Shown: piece by piece, positions 48,953 to 58,556 of the stretch
How the letters are laid out: every line of letters begins with the position of its first letter
How positions within the stretch are numbered: position 1 is the stretch's first letter
Source: Cupriavidus agavae
Lineage (GTDB): Bacteria; Pseudomonadota; Gammaproteobacteria; Burkholderiales; Burkholderiaceae
Direction of reading: 5' to 3'
NCBI RefSeq assembly: GCF_004217045.1
Contig: NZ_SGXM01000001.1
Span: 1 to 64,000 of the forward strand
Length of the DNA: 64,000 nt
Program-made: the position numbers and the translations under genes
The notes under the pieces: generated by a model
Databases searched by the model: none
The model's input: the letters and a program-made list of their open reading frames with translations, nothing else
What the model was told of the DNA's origin: nothing

Positions 48953-50986
48953 ATGCAACGTGTCGATCGTATCGATGACGCTGTCTCGCTGCCCGAACTG
49001 ACCTTGCGGGGCATCATCCTTGGTGCCCTGATCACGGTGGTTTTCACCGCGTCGAACATCTACCTGGGCCTGAAGGTGGGCCTGACGTTCTCGTCGGCCA
49101 TCCCGGCGGCGGTGATCTCGATGGCCGTGCTGCGGCTGTTTCCGCGCGCCAACATCCTCGAAAACAACATGGTGCAGACGCAGGCTTCCGCCGCGGGCAC
49201 CCTGTCTTCGATCATCTTCATCCTGCCGGGCCTCGTGATGCTCGGCCACTGGCAGGGCTTCCCGTTCTGGCAGACGCTGGCGATCTGCGCGGCGGGCGGC
49301 ATGTTGGGCGTGATTTTCAGCATTCCGCTACGCCATGCGATGGTCGTGCAGAGCGACCTGCCATACCCCGAAGGGGTGGCGGCGGCCGAGATCCTGCGGG
49401 TCGGGAGTGCCGGCAGGGACGCTTCGGGTGCGAAGCAGGCTACCGGCATGGCCGACCTGATGGCCGGTGGGCTGGCCGCGGGCGTATTCAGCTTCGCCGC
49501 CGGCGGGCTGCGGCTGCTGGCCGAGGGCGCCAACGCCTGGCTGGCAGTGGGCGCCTCGGTGGTGCGGCTGTCGATGGGTTTCTCGCTAGCGCTGGTCGGC
49601 GCGGGCTACCTGGTCGGCATCGTCGGCGGGCTGGCCATGCTGCTGGGGCTCGTGCTGACCTGGGGCGTGGCGGTACCGTGGCTGACGGCCATCACGCCGA
49701 TGCCGGCCGGGGCCACGCTGCAGAGCTTCGGCACCTCGGTGTGGAGTTCCCAGGCGCGCTTCATCGGGGCGGGGACGATCGGGATCGCCGCCATCTGGAC
49801 GCTCGCCACGCTGTTCAAGCCGATGGTCGAGGGCGTGCGGGCGTCGATGGGCGCGCTGCGCGGCAACGGCGGCGCCGGGGAGGGCGGCACGGTCCCGCGT
49901 ACCCAGCGCGACATGCCGGCGGTCTGGATCGGCCTGCTGATGGTGGTGCTGCTGGCGGTGCTGGCCGTGACGTTCGGACACTTCCTGGCGCCCGCGCCGC
50001 TGGACCGCGCCGCGAGCTGGAAGCTGGTCGGATGTGCGGTGCTGTTCGCGTTCATCTTCGGCTTTCTCGTGGCGGCCGCATGCGGCTACATGGCCGGGCT
50101 GGTCGGCTCTTCGGCGAGCCCGATCTCGGGCATCGGCATCATCGCCGTGATCCTGGTGTCGCTGCTGATCCTGGGCCTCGGCACGCTCGACGGGCTGCTC
50201 GATACTCCTGAAGGCGGCAAGTTTGCCATCGCCCTGGCGATTTTCACGACCTCGGCCGTGGTGGCCGTGGCGTCGATTTCGAACGACAACCTGCAGGATC
50301 TGAAGACCGGCTGGCTGGTTGGCGCCACACCGTGGCGGCAGCAGGTGGCGCTGCTGATCGGTTGCGCGGTCGGCGCGGCGGTGATTCCGCCGGTGCTGGA
50401 ACTGCTCTACAACGCTTACGGCTTCGCCGGCGCCCTGCCGCGTGCCGACATGGACCCGAACCAGGCGCTGGCGGCACCGCAGGCGACGCTGATGACGGCC
50501 ATCGCCACCGGCATTTTCACGCACCAGCTGAACTGGACGATGATCCTGATCGGCATCGCGCTGGGCGTGGTGCTGATCTCGATCGACGAAATGCTGCGGC
50601 GCCGGGGCGGCGTGGCCCGCCTGCCCGTACTGGCCGTCGGCATCGGCATCTACCTGCCGCCGACCATCAGCTCGGCGCTCGTGGTGGGCGCGGTGCTGTC
50701 GTGGGCGCTGCTGAAGGTGGAGCGGCGTCGCGCCGAGGCGCGCGGCGATGACGTCAAGACCGTGCTCGAACATGCCGAGCGGCGCGGCACGCTGTTGGCG
50801 TCGGGCCTGATCGTCGGGGAAAGCCTGGTCGGCGTGGCGCTGGCGGCCGTGATCGGCCTGTCGGGCAAGGAAGCCCCGCTGGCGCTGGTCGGCGAAGGGT
50901 TTGCCGGCACGGCTCAGTGGCTGGGACTGGCCGCATTCGTGCTGGTGTGCGTGGGATTCTGGCGGCGGGTGGTGGCGGCGCGGTGA
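48953..50986 (+). CDS. OPT family oligopeptide transporter
   Basis: A 677-residue polytopic inner-membrane protein with about 14-16 hydrophobic segments. The N-terminal ELTLRGIILGALITVVFTASN-type opening, the SSAIPAAVISMA segment, NMVQTQASAAGTLSS, LPYPEGVAAAEIL and NDNLQDLKTGWLVGATPWRQQ are diagnostic of OPT transporters. Prokaryotic OPTs move small peptides or metal-chelates using the proton gradient. AGGAGG lies just before the ATG. It is monocistronic, between the mutT terminator and a long bidirectional hairpin. Confidence 0.92.
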   Translation: MQRVDRIDDAVSLPELTLRGIILGALITVVFTASNIYLGLKVGLTFSSAIPAAVISMAVLRLFPRANILENNMVQTQASAAGTLSSIIFILPGLVMLGHWQGFPFWQTLAICAAGGMLGVIFSIPLRHAMVVQSDLPYPEGVAAAEILRVGSAGRDASGAKQATGMADLMAGGLAAGVFSFAAGGLRLLAEGANAWLAVGASVVRLSMGFSLALVGAGYLVGIVGGLAMLLGLVLTWGVAVPWLTAITPMPAGATLQSFGTSVWSSQARFIGAGTIGIAAIWTLATLFKPMVEGVRASMGALRGNGGAGEGGTVPRTQRDMPAVWIGLLMVVLLAVLAVTFGHFLAPAPLDRAASWKLVGCAVLFAFIFGFLVAAACGYMAGLVGSSASPISGIGIIAVILVSLLILGLGTLDGLLDTPEGGKFAIALAIFTTSAVVAVASISNDNLQDLKTGWLVGATPWRQQVALLIGCAVGAAVIPPVLELLYNAYGFAGALPRADMDPNQALAAPQATLMTAIATGIFTHQLNWTMILIGIALGVVLISIDEMLRRRGGVARLPVLAVGIGIYLPPTISSALVVGAVLSWALLKVERRRAEARGDDVKTVLEHAERRGTLLASGLIVGESLVGVALAAVIGLSGKEAPLALVGEGFAGTAQWLGLAAFVLVCVGFWRRVVAAR

Positions 50987-51004
50987 GGGTTGTCTTCACG
51001 CGCT

Positions 51005-51045
51005 GTTTTCTCCCCTCTCCCGCATGGCCGGAGAGGGGAGAAAAC
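51005..51045. terminator. Long bidirectional hairpin between OPT transporter and yacG
   Basis: A perfect 16-base stem, GTTTTCTCCCCTCTCC (51005-51020) and GGAGAGGGGAGAAAAC (51030-51045), with loop CGCATGGCC. It lies between converging genes and has T/A flanks within the arms. The core matches the hairpin at 15887-15911, so this may be a dispersed intergenic repeat that also terminates. Confidence 0.8.
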
Positions 51046-51062
51046 CGGAGGGGGGAATCCCT

Positions 51063-51251
51063 TCAATCGTCCTTGTCCTCAGGCAGTTCCGGCGACGCAT
51101 CGGCCGGCTTGCCTTCGATCACGTACTTTTCCGACGCCCACGCGCCGAGGTCGATCTGCTTGCAGCGCTCGGAGCAGAACGGGCGGAACTTGTTCTCGGG
51201 TGCCCAGACCACGTCCTTGGCACAGGTAGGGCATTTGACGACGGCAGGCAT
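51063..51251 (-). CDS. yacG: DNA gyrase inhibitor / zinc-binding protein YacG
   Basis: A 62-residue zinc protein. Four cysteines (7, 10, 26 and 30; CPTC and CSERC) with the following [13 protein letters not shown] define YacG. It binds GyrB and inhibits supercoiling in E. coli. It follows zapD on the same strand by 8 bases, the usual order coaE-zapD-yacG. Confidence 0.93.
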   Translation of the reverse strand: MPAVVKCPTCAKDVVWAPENKFRPFCSERCKQIDLGAWASEKYVIEGKPADASPELPEDKDD

Positions 51252-51259
51252 GGGAAACT

Positions 51260-52018
51260 TCAGAAATTACAGAGCTTGAGCAGGAAGGGGATGTCGGCGT
51301 CCACCGAGCGCGGGCGCATGTCGCCGTCCTGCTGGGTGAAGCGCACCCAGAGCATGTACTTGTTGGCGCTCATTTCGGGAATGAACGCCAGCAGCGACTC
51401 GTCCAGGTAGACCTGCATCAACTGGTAGCTGCGCCCGGACAGCATCTGCTGGAAGCTGCCGCCGGTGGCGATCACCTTGCCGCTCTGGCCCGATTCGCGC
51501 AGCAGCCGCAGCACCATGGTGGTACCCATGCGCAGCGACGTCAGCGGACGGGCCCACTTCAGGATGTCGGCGCGGCGATCCTCGGCGGGCCGGTGTTGCC
51601 AGGCGTAGTAAGCCGGCAGGTCGAATTCGCAGGTGCCGCCGGGGATGATGGCCCGGCTGCGGATGCTGGTCAGCCATTCGTTGTCGGTCAGTAACTGACC
51701 GGCCTTGCCGACGGTCTGATTCAGCGCGGTGATGCCTTGTTCCAGCTCCCCGATGACCGCCGAGAGCGCGTCCTGGTCGATCTGCGGATTGGCGCGCAGC
51801 GGGGCGAGTGCCTGGCGCTGGCGTTCCAGTTCCTTGATCAGGTCGGTCTTGAGGTCGGCACGGCCGGCCACGTCGATGATCTCGAAGATCGTGGTGATGG
51901 CGACGTGGTGCTGCAGCGGATGTTCCTGCCCGAGGAAATAATCCAGCCGATCGAACAGGTCCTCCAGGCGCAGGAGTGTCCTGATGCGTTCGTTGAAAGG
52001 ATATTCGTACAGGATCAA
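51260..52018 (-). CDS. zapD: Cell division protein ZapD (FtsZ-interacting)
   Basis: A protein of 252 residues from a TTG start at 52018. The frame is open upstream to an ATG at 52147, but that adds 43 Pro/Arg-rich residues unlike the family and has no ribosome binding site; the conserved N-terminus is [21 protein letters not shown]. ZapD cross-links FtsZ filaments via the FtsZ C-terminus. Other conserved parts are [23 protein letters not shown] and LRESG. Start certainty is moderate. Between coaE and yacG, as is usual. Confidence 0.9.
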   Translation of the reverse strand: MILYEYPFNERIRTLLRLEDLFDRLDYFLGQEHPLQHHVAITTIFEIIDVAGRADLKTDLIKELERQRQALAPLRANPQIDQDALSAVIGELEQGITALNQTVGKAGQLLTDNEWLTSIRSRAIIPGGTCEFDLPAYYAWQHRPAEDRRADILKWARPLTSLRMGTTMVLRLLRESGQSGKVIATGGSFQQMLSGRSYQLMQVYLDESLLAFIPEMSANKYMLWVRFTQQDGDMRPRSVDADIPFLLKLCNF

Positions 52019-52246
52019 GTCGGTATCCGTGCTGCGCGCCGATGGGCGCTTCGGGCGAATCGTGTCAGTCGGGGGCGCCGGGCGCTGTCCGCTTGCCGGC
52101 GAGGGGCAGATGGCGCGCTCGGGCAGGGGCCGGAAGCCGCCATGCATTGCAAATTTGCCAGCATGTTCCAGCGCATTCTATGCGAGTCACGGCGCGAGGA
52201 CAAATCGAATTGTCCCCAAGCGGCGTACGCGGGGCGTGCGGGGCCG

Positions 52247-52873
52247 CTATGCGGCCGAATCCGGGGTTTGCGAGAGCAGCCGGTACAGCGCGTCGAGCCG
52301 TTCCACCTGCGGGGCCAGGGCTTCGGGCGGGCCGTCGTTGTCGATGACATCGTCGGCCACCGCCAGCCGCGCGGCGCGCGTGGCCTGCCGGTCCATGATG
52401 GCCTGCACCTGCTCGCGCGTGAAGCCGTTGCGTGCCATCACGCGCGCCACCTGCGTGGCTTCCAGGCAGTCCACCACGAGCACGCGGCCCACGCGCGTGC
52501 GCCACGTGCCCGACTCCACGAGCAGCGGCACCACGTAGATCAGGTACGGATGCTGGCCGCCGGCACGGATCGCCGCGGCGCGGGTCTCGGTCAACTGCCG
52601 GATCAGCGGATGCGTGATGGCTTCGAGCCGGGCCTTGGCAGTGGGGTCCGAAAACACCAGCGCACGCATTGCATCGCGGTCCATGGCCCCGTCAACCCGC
52701 AGGCAGCGCGGGCCGAACGCCGCGACCAGCGGCGCAATGGCCAGCCCGCCGGGCGCGGTGATCTCATGGGCGAGCAGGTCGGTATCGATCAGCGCGGCGC
52801 CGTGGGCCGCGAACATGTCCGCAACGCGCGTCTTGCCGGAGCCGATGCCGCCGGTGAGGCCAATTTCCAGCAT
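52247..52873 (-). CDS. coaE: Dephospho-CoA kinase
   Basis: A 208-residue kinase for the last step of coenzyme A synthesis. P-loop GGIGSGKT is at residues 8-15 and [11 protein letters not shown] follows. [11 protein letters not shown] and VPLLVESG, the substrate motifs, are present. The start at 52873 gives the normal N-terminus MLEIGLTGG; a longer frame would add 12 residues. Same strand as pilD, 63 bases downstream. Confidence 0.95.
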   Translation of the reverse strand: MLEIGLTGGIGSGKTRVADMFAAHGAALIDTDLLAHEITAPGGLAIAPLVAAFGPRCLRVDGAMDRDAMRALVFSDPTAKARLEAITHPLIRQLTETRAAAIRAGGQHPYLIYVVPLLVESGTWRTRVGRVLVVDCLEATQVARVMARNGFTREQVQAIMDRQATRAARLAVADDVIDNDGPPEALAPQVERLDALYRLLSQTPDSAA

Positions 52874-52936
52874 GGAGCGAACGAATATTCCGAGTGGCGA
52901 TCCCGCCAAGATACCAGCTTTGGCGCGGGCTGCGCG

Positions 52937-53836
52937 TCAAACGCCCGGCAGCACCAGCGGCAGCAGGCGCGGGCCGAAGAACAGGTACACCACGGCCGCG
53001 CCGACGATATAGGGACCATACGGGAACTGCGTGTCCTTGCCCTTGCTCCGCAGGAGCAGCAGGGCGCCGCCGAGCAACGCGCCGACGATCGACGACAGCA
53101 GAATCAGCGCAGGCAGCGATTGCCAGCCAAACCAGGCGCCCAGCGCGCCCATCAGCTTGAAATCGCCGTAGCCCATGCCATCGTGGCCGCGCACCAGCCG
53201 ATAGACCGCGTTGACGCTCCAGAGCACCAGGTAGCCCGCCGCCGCGCCGATCACCGCGTCGGAAAGCGGTGCGAACCAGCCCTGCAGGTTCAGCAGCAGG
53301 CCCAGCCAGAGCAGCGGCAGCGTGATCTGGTCCGGCAGCAACTGGGTATCGGCATCGATCATGAACAGGGCCACCAGCGCCCAGAGCATGGCAATGGCCG
53401 CCAGCGCCTGCACGGTCGGCCCGAAATGCCACATCGCCAGCGCGCTGAGCACGGCCGTGGCGGCCTCCACCAGCGGATAGCGGATGCCGATCGGCGCCTT
53501 GCACGACGCGCAGCGCCCGCGCAGGAACAGGTAGCTGACCACCGGGATGTTCTCCCACGCGGCAATCTGGTGCCCGCAGTGCGGGCAGGCCGAGCGCGGC
53601 ACCATGAGGTTGTAGCGCTCCGGGTGCGGATGCGGCTCGCCCCGGACCTCGGCGATATAGTTCGCCTCCTCGTGATCCATCATCTTCGGCAGGCGGTGGA
53701 TCACCACGTTCAGGAAGCTGCCGACCACCAGGCCGAGCAGCCCCGCCACGGCCACCAGGAACGCCGGCGGCAGCGCCGCCAGCGCGTCCAGCACCGCCAG
53801 GGGAAGGGCGCCCCCGGCGCCAGGTACGGCATGCAT
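52937..53836 (-). CDS. pilD: Type IV prepilin peptidase / methyltransferase PilD
   Basis: A 299-residue inner-membrane aspartic peptidase that cleaves and N-methylates type IV pilins and pseudopilins. It has the cytoplasmic tetracysteine loop (CPHCGH and CASC), and the two catalytic aspartates in MIDADTQLLPD and GMGYGDFKLM. About eight transmembrane segments. The start at 53836 is preferred for its GAAGGA site; 53848 is an in-frame alternative. It follows pilC by 18 bases. Confidence 0.94.
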   Translation of the reverse strand: MHAVPGAGGALPLAVLDALAALPPAFLVAVAGLLGLVVGSFLNVVIHRLPKMMDHEEANYIAEVRGEPHPHPERYNLMVPRSACPHCGHQIAAWENIPVVSYLFLRGRCASCKAPIGIRYPLVEAATAVLSALAMWHFGPTVQALAAIAMLWALVALFMIDADTQLLPDQITLPLLWLGLLLNLQGWFAPLSDAVIGAAAGYLVLWSVNAVYRLVRGHDGMGYGDFKLMGALGAWFGWQSLPALILLSSIVGALLGGALLLLRSKGKDTQFPYGPYIVGAAVVYLFFGPRLLPLVLPGV

Positions 53837-53854
53837 GCTTGTTACCATCCTTCG

Positions 53855-55117
53855 TCAGACCACCTGGCCCAGCTTGAAGATCGGCAGGTACATGGCAATC
53901 ACCATGCCGCCAATCAGCACGCCCAGGATCACGATGATCAGCGGCTCGATCAGGCTGGAAATGGCCGCCACGGCGTCATCGACCTCGCGCTCGTAGAACT
54001 CGGCCACCTTGAGCAGCATGTTGTCCAGCGCGCCCGATTCCTCGCCGATCTGCGTCATCTGCAGCACCATGTTGTCGAACACGTGCGTGGCCTGCATGGC
54101 GTTGGTCAGGCTCGTACCGATACGCACCGACTGTTCGATCTCGCGTGTGGCATCGTAATACAGCCAGTTTCCTGCGGCGCCAGCGACCGATTCCATCGAT
54201 TCCACGAGCGGCGTGCCGGCGGCGAACATCGTCGCCAGCGTCCGCGTCCAGCGCGCGATGACGGCCTTGCGGAACAGGCTGCCGAAGATCGGCAGCTTCA
54301 GCAGCGCCTTGTCATGCCATCGCTGCACCTTTTCCGACCGGTTCCGGGCATAGAAATAGCCGAAGATCGAACCAATGGGGATGCCCAGCACCGCGTACCA
54401 GTAATCGACGAAGAAGTCGGAAATGCCGATCACGAACTGCGTCGGCGCCGGCAGCGCCGCACCAAAGCTGGAAAACACGCCCTTGAATGCCGGGATCACG
54501 AAGATCATCAGCACCACGGTCACCCCGAAGGCCACGGTCAGCACGGCAATCGGGTAGATCATCGCGGACTTGATCTGGCTCTTCAGCGCGATGCTCTTTT
54601 CCATGTACAGCGACAGGCGTTCAAGCAGCGCATCGAGAATACCGCCCTGCTCGCCGGCGTCGATGAGGTTGCAATACAGCGTGTCGAAGTACTTCGGATG
54701 GCGCCGGAACGCCGTGGCCATGCTGCTGCCGGCCTCGATGTCGAAACGGATGTCGTTGAGCAGTTGCGTGAAGTTCGGGTTGGCGTGCCCGCGCGCAATG
54801 ATGTCGATCGACTGCAGCAGCGGAATGCCGGCCTTGAGCATCGTCGAAAGCTGGCGGGTGAAGTACGCAATGTCCTTCTCGGTGATGCGCTTGCCGCGCG
54901 CCGCCTTGCGCTTCTTCATCTTGACGACGGTCAGCCCCTGCTTGCGCAGCGTGGCCGACACCTCGGCCTGGCTCTCGGCCCGCTGCTCGCCCTTGAAGGA
55001 CTTGCCCTTGCGGTCCTTGGCTTCCCATTCGAAGATGTACTGCGTGGGCGCCTTCCGCCCTCTGGCCCGCGACGGCGCTGCCGTCCGGGCGCCCGCCGCT
55101 GGTGCGCGCGTCGCCAT
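53855..55117 (-). CDS. pilC: Type IV pilus inner-membrane platform protein PilC
   Basis: A 420-residue platform protein with two GspF domains (about residues 85-210 and 290-410) and three transmembrane helices. N-terminal IFEWEAKDRKGKSFKGEQRA, FTRQLSTMLKAGIPLLQS and a C-terminal 'LIEPLIIVILGVLIGGMVIAMYLPIF'-like end (three motifs of PilC). A 32-residue Ala/Arg-rich extension precedes the conserved core. It lies 148 bases after pilB and 18 bases ahead of pilD. Confidence 0.94.
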   Translation of the reverse strand: MATRAPAAGARTAAPSRARGRKAPTQYIFEWEAKDRKGKSFKGEQRAESQAEVSATLRKQGLTVVKMKKRKAARGKRITEKDIAYFTRQLSTMLKAGIPLLQSIDIIARGHANPNFTQLLNDIRFDIEAGSSMATAFRRHPKYFDTLYCNLIDAGEQGGILDALLERLSLYMEKSIALKSQIKSAMIYPIAVLTVAFGVTVVLMIFVIPAFKGVFSSFGAALPAPTQFVIGISDFFVDYWYAVLGIPIGSIFGYFYARNRSEKVQRWHDKALLKLPIFGSLFRKAVIARWTRTLATMFAAGTPLVESMESVAGAAGNWLYYDATREIEQSVRIGTSLTNAMQATHVFDNMVLQMTQIGEESGALDNMLLKVAEFYEREVDDAVAAISSLIEPLIIVILGVLIGGMVIAMYLPIFKLGQVV

Positions 55118-55265
55118 GATGTTTGACCCCCGACTAATGCGGTGAATTGCTATTGTTTTGAGACATCCGCATCGTCGTGCGGATGCCGTTTGCGCGGCCT
55201 ACCCATCGTGGAACCGCCGCGGCCGCGCGCCTCGGCAGTCCTGTCCTCAAAATCTGGCTTTTCTA

Positions 55266-56987
55266 CTAGCTGTTGGTCGTCGCCAGCACCTCTTCCAGCG
55301 ACGTGATGCCCTGTTTCACCTTCAGCAGCCCGGCGTCGCGCAACGATAGCACGCCCTCGCGCCGCGCCTGCTCGGCAATCTGCAGCGCGGTGCCGTGCGA
55401 CAGGATGATCTGCTGCATGGCCTCGGAAATCGGCATGACCTGGTAGATCCCGCACCGCCCCTTGTAGCCGCTGCCGTTGCAGCGCTCGCAGCCCACCGGG
55501 TGGTACGGCTGCCAGGTGCCGTCGATATCGGCCTCGGCGAAACCGGCGTCCACCAGCACCTGCGGCGCCAGGTCGCCCGCGCGCTTGCAGGTGCAGAGCC
55601 GGCGCGCCAGGCGCTGCGCGGTAATCATCAGCACCGACGACGCAATGTTGAACGGTGCCACGCCCATGTTCATCAGGCGTGTCAGCGTGGTCGGAGCGTC
55701 GTTCGTATGCAACGTCGACAGCACCAGGTGGCCCGTCTGGGCGGCCTTGATCGAAATGTCGGCGGTTTCCAGATCCCGGATTTCGCCGACCATGATGATG
55801 TCCGGGTCCTGCCGCAGGAACGATTTCAGCGCCGCCGCGAAGGTCAGGCCCGCCTTGTCGTTGACGTTGACCTGGTTGATGCCGGGCAACTGGATTTCCG
55901 CCGGGTCTTCGGCCGTGGAAATATTGATGTCGCCCTGGTTCAGCATGTTCAGGAACGTATAGAGCGACACCGTCTTGCCGCTGCCCGTGGGGCCGGTGAC
56001 CAGCACCATGCCGTACGGCCGCTTGATGACTTCCAGCAGCAGCGCCTTCTGCTGCGGCTCGTAGCCTAGCTGGTCGATGTCGAGCTTGTCGGTCGAGGAG
56101 TCGAGAATCCGCATCACGATCTTCTCGCCGAACAGCGTCGGCAGCGTCGAGACGCGGAAATCGATGGCCTTCTCCACCGTTTCCTTCCCGTCCTTGTCCT
56201 TGGGGATCGAGATCAGCAGCTTCATGCGGCCGTCCTGCGGCACGCGCTTCTCGGAAATGTCCAGGCGCGAGAGCACCTTGATGCGGGTGGCGACCTTGTC
56301 GCGGATGTCCAGCGGCGGCCGCGCCACCTCCTGCAGCACGCCGTCCACGCGGAAGCGGATGCGGTAGAAGAACTCGAACGGTTCGAAGTGCAGGTCCGAC
56401 GCGCCGCGGTTGAATGCCTCGTTCAGCAGTTTCTGCAGGAAGCGGACCACCGGCGCATCGTCGATCTCGTTGCCGGGCCCCTTGCGCGCGGCCGCGGCCG
56501 CAGAGGGGTCGTACTCGATCATCTTGGTCGCGGTGGGCGTGACCGGCGAGATGTTCTTGAGCGTCCCGAGCGCCTCGCCCGCGGCGCGCACGTGCTTCAT
56601 CAGCTTGTCGTGCTCGACCACCACCGTTTCCACGGGCAGGTTGAATTTCTGCCGGATGGCCTCCACGCCCGCCTGGTTGGCCGGGTCGGACATCGCCACG
56701 ACCAGCCGGTTCTCGCGCCGGCCCAGCGGCAGCAGCCGGTGGGCGTGGAACTCGCGGTTGCCGGCCAGCGCCGGCGGCACGCGGGCAAGGTTGTATTGCG
56801 CCAGGTCGAGCAGCGGCAACTGGTACTTGTCGGCGGCGAAGATCGCCACGTCGTGCGCAGACATCGTGCCGCTGCCGATGATCTCGTCGATCAGCTGCGA
56901 CTTCTTCTCCCGGGCCGATTGCTCCAGCTGGGCGAGCAGCGCTGGGGCGATCCGCCGGCTCTGGGCTAGTGCAAGGCCTAGTGTCAT
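55266..56987 (-). CDS. pilB: Type IV pilus assembly ATPase PilB
   Basis: A 573-residue hexameric ATPase powering pilus extension. It has an N-terminal MshEN domain (IIGSGTMSAHDVAIFAADKY), Walker A GPTGSGKT near residue 330, the Asp box (STAEDPAEIQLPGINQ), Walker B (PDIIMVGEIRDLETADI) and the His box LVLSTLHTNDAPTTLTRL. A cysteine-rich zinc site (CTCKRA and CERCNGSG) is visible. The start at 56987 is chosen because it matches the family's N-terminus; the site upstream is weak, and a frame open to 57233 lacks coding character. It heads a pilBCD block. Confidence 0.94.
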   Translation of the reverse strand: MTLGLALAQSRRIAPALLAQLEQSAREKKSQLIDEIIGSGTMSAHDVAIFAADKYQLPLLDLAQYNLARVPPALAGNREFHAHRLLPLGRRENRLVVAMSDPANQAGVEAIRQKFNLPVETVVVEHDKLMKHVRAAGEALGTLKNISPVTPTATKMIEYDPSAAAAARKGPGNEIDDAPVVRFLQKLLNEAFNRGASDLHFEPFEFFYRIRFRVDGVLQEVARPPLDIRDKVATRIKVLSRLDISEKRVPQDGRMKLLISIPKDKDGKETVEKAIDFRVSTLPTLFGEKIVMRILDSSTDKLDIDQLGYEPQQKALLLEVIKRPYGMVLVTGPTGSGKTVSLYTFLNMLNQGDINISTAEDPAEIQLPGINQVNVNDKAGLTFAAALKSFLRQDPDIIMVGEIRDLETADISIKAAQTGHLVLSTLHTNDAPTTLTRLMNMGVAPFNIASSVLMITAQRLARRLCTCKRAGDLAPQVLVDAGFAEADIDGTWQPYHPVGCERCNGSGYKGRCGIYQVMPISEAMQQIILSHGTALQIAEQARREGVLSLRDAGLLKVKQGITSLEEVLATTNS

Positions 56988-57313
56988 GGCGAAAACTGTG
57001 CGTGGTGCGCAGGCCCGGTCTGGAAATATCGGGCGCCGCGATGGACTGCAGCGGGAGCTGGGCAGGGGTCCCGGACCGGGGCAGTTTGCCGCCGGGGTCA
57101 CTTTTTGTAAAGCTGGCGCGCCCGCGCATTGGCGTTTGCGCGACACGGCTGCAACCCTACTTGCGCGGGGGAGGATTTGGGGAGTGGGACGCGGGAAGAG
57201 GAGGGGGGCGGAGCGCCCCGGCGCGGAAAACAAAAAAGCCGCACATCGCTGTGCGGCTTTTCCGTTGATGCTGCGCGAGTCCGGCAGAGCCGATCGTCGC
57301 GATCATCGAAATC
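56988..57313. other. Intergenic region between pilB and tRNA-Pro
   Basis: 326 bases, GC-rich, with the tRNA terminator at 57231-57262 and the pilB leader. A frame open through the region to 57233 is not supported as protein. No convincing pilB promoter hexamers were found. Confidence 0.5.
57234..57261. terminator. Terminator between tRNA-Pro and pilB
   Basis: A 12-base stem, AAAAGCCGCACA (57234-57245) and TGTGCGGCTTTT (57250-57261), loop TCGC. The A run to its left makes it a terminator for the minus-strand tRNA gene; the opposite direction may be served too. Confidence 0.88.
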
Positions 57314-57390
57314 TGGTCGGGGTGAGAGGATTCGAACCTCCGGCCTCTACGTCCCGAACGTAGCGCTCTACCAGGCTAAGCTACACCCCG
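57314..57390 (-). tRNA. tRNA-Pro (anticodon CGG)
   Basis: 77 bases including an encoded CCA. Acceptor stem CGGGGTG/CACCCCG, D-arm with AGCTTAGCCTGGTAGAGC, anticodon stem CTACG/CGTAG around loop TTCGGGA giving anticodon CGG, and T-arm CCGGAGGTTCGAATCCTC. All four arms pair as expected for proline tRNA. Confidence 0.97.
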
Positions 57391-57520
57391 ATTTCGGTCT
57401 GCTGGCGAACTGGTGAAGCGGTGTCGTCAGCAGCAAAGAACAAAAGTTTAGCAGCGTTTCTGGAGAATGGGAAGACCCGTCTCAAGAATTTCGCTCGGTG
57501 ACCGTCCCGACGTCCGGCCG

Positions 57521-58498
57521 TCAGCTCTGGCGCTGCAGCGAGAACGCGCAGAGTTCGATCAGCGTGGTCTTGAGCGGCGAATCCGGGAACTGCCGCGCGG
57601 CAGCTTCGGCGGCTTCGGCCTCGCGCTGGGCGGCGGCGAAGGTGACGTCGAGCGCGCCGCTGGCGTGGATGGCCGAGAACACCGCGTCGAAGTGTTCGGT
57701 GCCGCCCTGGACGATGGCTTCGCGCGCCAGTTCGCGCTGTTCGCCCGTGCCATGCTCCAGCAGGTGCAGCAGCGGCAGCGTGGGCTTGCCTTCGCGCAGG
57801 TCGTCGCCGGCGTTCTTGCCCATCTGCTCGGCGCTGGCCGTGTAGTCGAGCATGTCGTCGATCAGCTGGAACGCGGTGCCGATGCGGCGGCCGTACTCGG
57901 CGGCGGCCTCTTCCATGGCGGCGTCGGCGCCGGCCAGCACGGCGCCGAGCTGCGCCGAGGCCTCGAACAGCTTGGCCGTCTTGTAGCGGATCACCTGCAG
58001 GTAGCGCTCCACGGTCACGTCGGGGTCGTGCATGTTCAGCAACTGCAGCACTTCGCCCTCGGCAATCACGTTGGTCGCGTTGGAGAGGATCTCCATGATG
58101 CGCATGCTGCCGGCGTCCACCATCATCTGGAAGGCGCGCGAATAGAGGAAATCGCCCACCAGCACGCTGGCGGCGTTGCCGAACACCGCGTTGGCGGTCT
58201 GGCGGCCGCGCCGCAGTTCGGACTCGTCCACCACGTCGTCGTGGAGCAGCGTGGCCGTATGGATGAACTCGACCACGGCGGCCAGTTCGTGGTGGCGGTG
58301 GCCTTCATAGCCGAACGCCCGCGCGGACAGCAGCAAGATCACCGGGCGCAGGCGCTTGCCGCCCGCGCTGATGATGTATTCGCCGATCTGTTCGACCAGC
58401 GGAACCTCCGACGACAGGCGTCGGCGGATAACGGCGTCAACGGCGCGCATGTCGGCAGCGACCGGGGCAAGCAAGGCAGTGGCGGAAGACTGGGACAA
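57521..58498 (-). CDS. ispB: Octaprenyl diphosphate synthase
   Basis: 325 residues from a TTG start at 58498 supported by a GGTGA site 7 bases upstream and a promoter at 58529-58556 that would exclude the longer ATG start at 58624. ATG at 58450 (309 residues) is an alternative. It makes the C40 side chain of ubiquinone-8. Both Asp-rich motifs are present: LLHDDVVDESELRRG and FQLIDDMLDY. Conserved SAGGKRLRP lies ahead of the first. Confidence 0.9.
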   Translation of the reverse strand: MSQSSATALLAPVAADMRAVDAVIRRRLSSEVPLVEQIGEYIISAGGKRLRPVILLLSARAFGYEGHRHHELAAVVEFIHTATLLHDDVVDESELRRGRQTANAVFGNAASVLVGDFLYSRAFQMMVDAGSMRIMEILSNATNVIAEGEVLQLLNMHDPDVTVERYLQVIRYKTAKLFEASAQLGAVLAGADAAMEEAAAEYGRRIGTAFQLIDDMLDYTASAEQMGKNAGDDLREGKPTLPLLHLLEHGTGEQRELAREAIVQGGTEHFDAVFSAIHASGALDVTFAAAQREAEAAEAAARQFPDSPLKTTLIELCAFSLQRQS

Positions 58499-58528
58499 GA
58501 TCAGATCACCGATTCGCGAAACCGGGGG

Positions 58529-58556
58529 ATTATATGCGATGCAGTTGACCTGTGAC
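58529..58556 (-). promoter_or_regulatory. ispB promoter
   Basis: On the minus strand GTCACA (58551-58556), a 16-base spacer and a perfect TATAAT (58529-58534), giving a start near 58522, about 24 bases ahead of the chosen TTG start of ispB. Confidence 0.55.

Noticed and set aside
51737-55126. A 1129-codon open frame on the plus strand opposite zapD, coaE, pilD and pilC
   Set aside because: All four genes on the other strand are clearly recognised. The plus-strand translation is Arg/His/Gln-rich without domains.
55150-57129. A 659-codon frame in another minus-strand reading frame over pilB
   Set aside because: The alternative frame carries the complete PilB ATPase motifs; this one is a shadow with Arg/Gly-rich sequence.
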